From the NCBI GenBank assembly GCA_905221605.1, contig CAJNDS010002211.1:167501-231500 (forward strand): 64,000 nt of DNA. Direction: 5' to 3'. The position numbers were made by a program, and so were the translations under genes. The notes beneath the pieces were generated by a model that worked only from the letters and a program-made list of their open reading frames with translations, searched no databases and had not been told where the DNA came from. Below are positions 60,316 to 64,000 of this stretch, piece by piece (positions within the stretch are counted from its first letter, which is position 1; each line of letters starts with the position of its first letter). Origin of the DNA: Symbiodinium natans (taxonomy: Eukaryota; Sar; Dinophyceae; Suessiales; Symbiodiniaceae).

Positions 60316-62407
60316 AGGACTGAACTCGCTCCTTGCGGTGAACTCGGATTAGACGATGGTTGCCTTCGTCCAAGTGCCATTCGTCCTCCACAACCAAGGC
60401 TTCTGAGGATTCCTCCCCTGGAGGGGAGCATTCCTTCGTGACCAACTTGTAGCCATACTCGAAGTGGTGCTTGTTCGTCATGAAGAAACTCACCTTCTTG
60501 TGTGCATCGAAACGAACTCCCCACATATGCCAGGCTACATCTATAAGATCGAGCATCAAGTGTGAGCTTCGAGCAACCTTCAAAGGAAGGTTCTTCATGC
60601 CCAGAACTGAACTTGACAGAAGGGCTTCGTCAGGCTCTAACGAGATCTTGAAGCGAAGGTTCCTCATCTGAGGTAACGACATCAAGAAGGGAACTGTGCC
60701 CTGATCAACGATGTCAAATTCGGTCGACTGAATCGTGTAGGAAAGATCGTACATGAAGATCACAATCTTTTCCTTGCGCTGGGCCATCTCGCTGTTGGCA
60801 AAAGAGAAATGACTGTTTGTAGGTCGTAACTCGTACCACAAACCACAGTCTGGATGATGGTCCACGAAACCCATGAACTCTTTCGCTGCTTGTCTCGAGG
60901 TCATAGCCCGTGTGCAACCGATGTCCAAAACCATAGAGGTAGGGGACAAAGCATGTGTCAAAAAAGACTTGGGAACATCTTCTTCGTTGGAGTCCTGCTT
61001 GTAAACCGCTTCGGACACAAAACTGTGGTGCTGCACCCAAAAGGCGTTAGCTATGGCCGGAGTACCTGGGCCTGCCAAGGCAGCAGTCCTCTGGGCTTCC
61101 GAGGTGGCATTGGCATGGTCGCCCTTGCCGTCCTTTCCTTTCTTGTCCTTTCCCTTGAAGAACTTGCCCTTGCCTTTGCCCTTTCCTTTCCGACCTTTGG
61201 CTGCATAGGAGTCGTCAGCTCCTTCTTGCCAATCAGTTTCTGTCCAGGCTTCATAGCTCCAATCATGCCACTCGCTAGCGCTGACGTCTTCGGCGGCATG
61301 GGCCTTCCCTTTCTTGCGTTTGAAAAAGCGTCGGCCACCATGGCCCTTGCCTTTTCCTTTCCGGCCCTTGCCCTTTCCTTTTCCACGTCGCAACTTACGA
61401 CCTTGGAACTTCCGCTGAAACCACGTGTAAGACTCATCGTCGTAGACCCAGAAGCAATCCTCAAAGGCGTCCAGGAAGCCTTCTGCGCCATCATCCTCGT
61501 CCTCGCACCAGTAGCCTTGGCTCTCATCGAGGGTACCTTCATCGATGACGATAAAACTTTTCCTTCCTGGAGCACTTGTGGGTGCTAGAAGAGGGTTGTC
61601 TACTGTGGTCTTCGTGGTGCAAAACACTTCCAAATACACTGTTCTCAGCTCATCCACTCTGTAATCTGTGAGTGCCCTGTTCTTGCGCGCCATAAGAGAA
61701 GTAAGAACTTGTCTTTGGTCTTGGGTAAGGTCTGACAGGGTCACGAACAGCAGGGCAATGAGGTTCGCTGTGATGGGTAGTGCTCTTCCATGTGTTTCTC
61801 TCCCTTGTTCGTTGACTCGGCGAAGTGCTTCTTCGGGAGTGATTGCCTGTTGTTCTTCTTGAGGTAGTCTTAGAACATAGGCTCTCACCACGGGGTCGTT
61901 TTCACTCACTAGGGGAACAAAAGTGTCCATCCATGACTCGTTCATGCGCTGGTAGGACAGCTGGAATCTTGTCATCCACCTCAGCATATCACCACTACCA
62001 CGATGCATGTTCATGAACTGCTGGAATCTGTAGAGGAAAACGTTCGCTGCACCCTTCACGAAGTAAGGCCTAAGGAAGCGCTTGAAGTACCTGACTCCAT
62101 CTTCCTTGTTCTTCAAAGCTTCTCGATCAAGCAATCTCTTGTAGATAGCAGCTTCACCTTCAAGTCTGTTTCTCAATGCGGGTCCTCTCTTCTCTGGTTC
62201 AAGTTCTGTGATATCACACCAGTCGTCTACGGCATCTTCGAAAGCAAACCAGCTACTTCTACCATCATAAGATGGGGGAACCTTGGTGGTCACCTGCTGA
62301 AAGGCAGAAAGACGCTGAAGCTCTTCCAGTGACCTGTTCCCTGCAGCTAAGGCTTCTCCGTCTGGTTCTTCGTAGTCGTCGAACTGGTCGTACGAGTGAC
62401 TTGCCAT
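60218..62407 (-). CDS. gag-pr: Gag and aspartic protease of the copia element
   Basis: Starts at the first true ATG (MASHSYDQFDDY), 144 bp inside the 5' LTR; an in-frame stop lies just upstream at 62,486-62,488. The first 330 residues are a helical Gag body rich in W, R and E. A lysine/glycine-rich segment (plus positions about 61,090-61,410, runs of KGKGKG) stands where other Gags have a CCHC zinc knuckle, and none is present, so RNA binding is probably by basic charge. Near residue 495 lies VLDIGCTRAMTS, a retropepsin active-site loop with DIG instead of D-T/S-G. A flap-like region and LMSLPQMRNLRF follow. The frame ends at 60,218 and overlaps the next ORF in the +1 frame, so pol expression would need a frameshift near 60,300, or this copy carries a 1-bp lesion. 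Confidence 0.8.
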   Translation of the reverse strand: MASHSYDQFDDYEEPDGEALAAGNRSLEELQRLSAFQQVTTKVPPSYDGRSSWFAFEDAVDDWCDITELEPEKRGPALRNRLEGEAAIYKRLLDREALKNKEDGVRYFKRFLRPYFVKGAANVFLYRFQQFMNMHRGSGDMLRWMTRFQLSYQRMNESWMDTFVPLVSENDPVVRAYVLRLPQEEQQAITPEEALRRVNEQGRETHGRALPITANLIALLFVTLSDLTQDQRQVLTSLMARKNRALTDYRVDELRTVYLEVFCTTKTTVDNPLLAPTSAPGRKSFIVIDEGTLDESQGYWCEDEDDGAEGFLDAFEDCFWVYDDESYTWFQRKFQGRKLRRGKGKGKGRKGKGKGHGGRRFFKRKKGKAHAAEDVSASEWHDWSYEAWTETDWQEGADDSYAAKGRKGKGKGKGKFFKGKDKKGKDGKGDHANATSEAQRTAALAGPGTPAIANAFWVQHHSFVSEAVYKQDSNEEDVPKSFLTHALSPTSMVLDIGCTRAMTSRQAAKEFMGFVDHHPDCGLWYELRPTNSHFSFANSEMAQRKEKIVIFMYDLSYTIQSTEFDIVDQGTVPFLMSLPQMRNLRFKISLEPDEALLSSSVLGMKNLPLKVARSSHLMLDLIDVAWHMWGVRFDAHKKVSFFMTNKHHFEYGYKLVTKECSPPGEESSEALVVEDEWHLDEGNHRLIRVHRKERVQSFAPSKYSHTTRVPRHDSGDHHQLQGWHEGNAE

Positions 62408-62529
62408 GGCTCTACGATTGGGCTCGGATCGGCTTCCGGTTTTCGAGCTTCTGGCTGCCTCTGTCCGAACAGAGCGTGCCAAGGATTACCCTGGACACCT
62501 CTGTTGGTACAGAGCACTCCAGGTAATTC
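62408..62529 (-). other. Untranslated leader of the retrotransposon
   Basis: About 120 bp between the primer-binding site and the Gag ATG. No ORF was recognised; packaging and dimerisation signals would be expected here, but none can be identified by eye. Confidence 0.4.
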
Positions 62530-62547
62530 CCGGAAGCTCCGCTACCA
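62530..62547 (-). promoter_or_regulatory. Primer-binding site, initiator tRNA-Met type
   Basis: Minus-strand TGGTAGCGGAGCTTCCGG begins 3 bp inside the 5' LTR. TGG pairs with the CCA tail, and TGGTA plus GGAGC resembles the TGGTATCAGAGC primer site of many copia elements that use initiator tRNA-Met. The exact dinoflagellate tRNA end is not visible here, so the match is by analogy. Confidence 0.65.
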
Positions 62548-62550
62548 CGT

Positions 62551-62719
62551 TGAGATGAAACCTGAGCGTTACCAGCCTCCGGCTCGGTACAGCTGGCAAG
62601 GCACGCAGGTGTCTCTTTTAATTCTGCTGGCTAAGTGTATCACTCTGATCCAGAACCTCGGGCACAGGCCACTGCATGCCATGGTGACTGAACCCTGTGG
62701 CATACCTGTCTCTTTTTCC
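62551..62719 (-). repeat. 5' LTR of the copia element
   Basis: Matches 48,573-48,735 over 163 bp with 3 substitutions. The inner end reads CATCTCA on the minus strand, the expected CA terminus, and lies 3 bp from the primer-binding site. The outer end merges into a C-rich tract. In the 3' copy the corresponding end reads TGAAATAGAGACAGG, giving TG...CA termini and 169 bp; here it reads GGAAAAAGAGACAGG, so the outer terminus is altered or truncated. Confidence 0.8.
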
Positions 62720-62801
62720 CCCACCCCCCCCCACCCCCCCACCCCCCCCCCCCCCACCCCCCCACCCCCCCCCCCCCCCCCCCCCCCCCACCCCCCCCAA
62801 A
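62714..62801. repeat. C-rich (C5-8A)n tract flanking the 5' LTR
   Basis: Nearly pure C with single A residues, directly outside the 5' LTR. It is matched by a similar tract outside the 3' LTR, so the element probably inserted into such a tract. Confidence 0.85.
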
Positions 62802-63308
62802 AAATATGTAAAAGGGGGTTTCACAGGCTAAGGCTTCAGGGTTATATCGCTACCCACTTGCCCCCCAGCTCTGCTTTTTCTTGACCCTGCCCCCTTATTT
62901 AGTTCTATGTTCTTTCGCTACCTGTTGCATTTCCTAAGCCCAGTTTCCCCGTATTTCCCGCCGAATTTTTAGCCCCAACTTTTTACCATCCCCTCATTCG
63001 TTTTCTCTCGTTTCCCGCCTTATCCATTATCCTAAGGGGATTCTGAGGACAACCTACCTCATTCATTCCACAAATCCTACAAATAACAACACCCCTAAAA
63101 TTTAATCTATCCACCTTATGCGTTCCTATATTCTTAAAGTCCTTCCCATATGCTTGTTTGAATGTTTGTTGTTGTTATGATTTATAGCAACAATAAACCT
63201 AATTTCTTCCCCATATCTCCCCCTTCTTCGTTTCAGTCTTTTCCCAACTTTTTAAGCTTCTGGGGCTTCCCGTGTTATAGTTAGTCCTTTTGTTGTAAGT
63301 TTTGACTT
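62802..63308. other. AT-rich non-coding flank
   Basis: About 500 bp without an ORF. Composition changes from C-rich tract to AT-rich sequence within the first 150 bp. Two TTTCCCGCC-like words occur (near 62,950 and 63,010). Nothing else identified. Confidence 0.4.
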
Positions 63309-63686
63309 TCATGTTTTGTTTCTAATTTTCCGTCTTTCTTCTTGTTCAGATTGTCGTTGTTTAATATATTCGTCTTGTTCAGATTGTCGCTGTTTGAGAT
63401 ATTCGTCTCGCTCTTTTTCTGTTAGGTCTCTGTTTATATCTAAAGATTTTGATTTTCTGGTTTTCGTTTGCTTTTCGCTGATTTTTTCAAGCTCCTTAAA
63501 CAATATATCTCGTTTCTTTTCGTCTTTCTCGTTGCTAAACTTGTCTGAAACTGCTTTAAGCTCTTCATTTAATTTATGTGCTTTACTGTTCAAATGTCTG
63601 TTGAAATATTCTTTTCTGTAAAGTGCAGTTCCGTTGAATATTCTACAGACCTCACACTCTATAAATCTACACAGTGGCTCTTTCAT
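63309..63686 (-). CDS. Small zinc-finger/coiled-coil ORF in AT-rich DNA
   Basis: A 125-residue ORF with a true ATG (MKEPLCRFIECEVC). Residues 8-40 give C-x2-C-x16-H-x5-H (CEVC ... HLNSKAH), close to U1-type/C2H2 zinc fingers that bind RNA or DNA. The rest is a highly charged helix with a heptad-like pattern, ending in a near-tandem repeat (DEYLKQRQSEQ then DEYIKQRQSEQ). Codon use is A/T-rich, quite unlike the retrotransposon and host-type genes here. The family is not recognised; a small protein of a DNA virus or Polinton-like element is possible. Confidence 0.55.
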   Translation of the reverse strand: MKEPLCRFIECEVCRIFNGTALYRKEYFNRHLNSKAHKLNEELKAVSDKFSNEKDEKKRDILFKELEKISEKQTKTRKSKSLDINRDLTEKERDEYLKQRQSEQDEYIKQRQSEQEERRKIRNKT

Positions 63687-63770
63687 TTTCGCTTACTATA
63701 TTAAGGCTTCAAGTCTTTAAGTCTTTTTGTTCAATGATTTTTCATTACCTCGGTTCTGTTATTTCTTGGC

Positions 63771-64000
63771 TTAGGAACTTACAGATTGACCACTTGAACG
63801 CCTTGAACTCGTTCTGCTTCTTATATACTCAATGGTTTCTTGACTTCTACGAGAACTAACAACGCTTTGAGGCGGCGATGGTTCATCAACATATTCAATA
63901 GTCCTATCACTCCGCACAGAACTTTGAACTGTTTCAGGTGGTGATGAATGAATGTATTCGCTTAATGCTTCTTCTTCAACGGGCAATAATGCACTTCTGT
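63771..64000 (-). CDS. Partial repetitive S/R/E-rich ORF, runs off the window
   Basis: Open from its stop near 63,771 to the window edge, so the N-terminus lies outside. The visible 75 residues contain repeated units: SVRSDRTIEYVDEPSPPQSV then SRRSQETIEYIRSRTSS. It shares the A/T-rich composition and strand of the zinc-finger ORF and starts about 85 bp from it, suggesting that both belong to one transferred element. No family recognised. Confidence 0.45.
   Translation of the reverse strand, partial: RSALLPVEEEALSEYIHSSPPETVQSSVRSDRTIEYVDEPSPPQSVVSSRRSQETIEYIRSRTSSRRSSGQSVSS

Larger units (their letters stand above)
49296..60428 (-). repeat. Family of in-frame mini-hairpin (palindromic) inserts
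   Basis: Sixteen palindromes with 6-7 bp stems and 1-4 nt loops lie in the element. Stem spans are: 49,296-49,311; 49,509-49,524; 50,802-50,817; 51,447-51,462; 51,633-51,648; 51,702-51,717; 52,873-52,888; 52,954-52,969; 53,360-53,375; 53,441-53,456; 53,986-54,001; 56,004-56,019; 58,561-58,576; 59,900-59,912; 59,965-59,980; 60,413-60,428. Examples are CTCACTTGGAAGTGAG and CTCCCCTGGAGGGGAG. Flanks are shared by most: on the minus strand about GGANGC before and GGAACC or GGATCC after. Stem bases covary while pairing is kept. Read in the coding frames, nearly all give [G/C/S]-S-x-x-x-E-[E/G]-[P/S]; only 53,986 is out of phase. None was seen in the first 2 kb of gag, the integrase core or RNase H. 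Confidence 0.7.
48573..62719 (-). mobile_element. Giant Ty1/copia-order LTR retrotransposon with extra 3' cargo
   Basis: Direct terminal repeats at 48,573-48,735 and 62,551-62,713 enclose about 14 kb of almost continuous minus-strand coding sequence, in the order Gag-protease, integrase, RT, RNase H. Integrase before RT defines Ty1/copia. A primer-binding site follows the 5' repeat at 3 bp. The two repeats differ at 3 of 163 aligned positions with no gaps, so insertion is fairly recent. Known copia elements are mostly 5-6 kb. The excess here comes from a long integrase-RT linker with a methyltransferase-like domain and from about 5 kb of KptA-like and EEP-like coding sequence 3' of RNase H. 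The coding region is split by several +1 frame changes, and RT seems to lack its N-terminal part, so this copy is probably non-autonomous. Both outer flanks are C-rich tracts, which hide any target-site duplication. Confidence 0.85.

Noticed and set aside
48573-62719. Classification as a non-LTR (LINE) element because of the EEP motifs
   Set aside because: LTRs, tRNA primer site, integrase with D-D-E and copia-type RNase H show an LTR element with integrase before RT.

Overview
The window reads as nuclear DNA of a dinoflagellate, probably of the Symbiodiniaceae/Suessiales type, although no marker gene fixes the genus. Four observations support this. There are many interstitial copies of the TTTAGGG telomere repeat. 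Coding density is very low outside one mobile element, with huge pure microsatellites. A multi-exon kinase gene has introns that appear to use GA-AG as well as GT-AG borders. A very large Ty1/copia-order retrotransposon carries a DIGCTRAM-type protease and a K/G-rich Gag without zinc knuckles. No bacterial operons, rRNA, tRNA or CRISPR array were seen. All family calls were made by eye from motifs; no search was run.

Layout. Positions 1-17,650 are gene-poor: interstitial telomere-like arrays, a 0.7 kb (GTT)n tract at about 8.2-8.9 kb, CA/CG-rich and AT-rich simple repeats, and short elements with GGGGGTTTCCGAAATTAGGGG-like inverted ends. Positions 18,323-20,119 hold one intact host-type ORF, a type II membrane protein resembling the NXPE/PC-esterase (SGNH) family. 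Positions 20.8-27.4 kb are again repeats. Positions 27,484-28,929 hold exons of a CDPK/CAMK-like protein kinase separated by short introns; two of these introns contain TIR elements that look like introners. The kinase reading is then lost in a 1.4 kb TG/CTGTG satellite (28.98-30.36 kb). Positions 30.4-48.5 kb are intergenic, with (AGT)n, poly-C tracts, a composite satellite block (37.3-40.1 kb), a palindromic repeat (44.7-45.15 kb) and a CCAAAAAA foldback (47.7-48.24 kb).

Positions about 48,573-62,719 are one retrotransposon on the minus strand, about 14 kb long. It is bounded by direct LTR-like repeats of at least 163 bp and sits between C-rich tracts. In transcription order it has: a 5' LTR; a primer-binding site like the 3' end of initiator tRNA-Met; Gag-protease; integrase, then a degenerate methyltransferase-like domain, a proline-rich linker and the start of reverse transcriptase; the rest of RT with RNase H; a polypurine stretch; and an extra 3' coding region. 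The extra region encodes a KptA/Tpt1-like RNA 2'-phosphotransferase (ADP-ribosyltransferase-fold) domain, followed in a shifted frame by a large protein with endonuclease/exonuclease/phosphatase (DNase I-like) motifs. The coding parts are studded with about 16 tiny palindromes of 13-16 bp, nearly all in one reading phase, encoding [G/C/S]-S-x-x-x-E-E-P-like peptides. This cargo-bearing element and its mini-hairpins are the most unusual content here.

The last 1.2 kb (62.8-64.0 kb) is AT-rich and unlike the rest. It carries a small zinc-finger/coiled-coil ORF and the end of a second repetitive ORF that runs off the window, suggesting foreign, possibly viral or Polinton-like, DNA.
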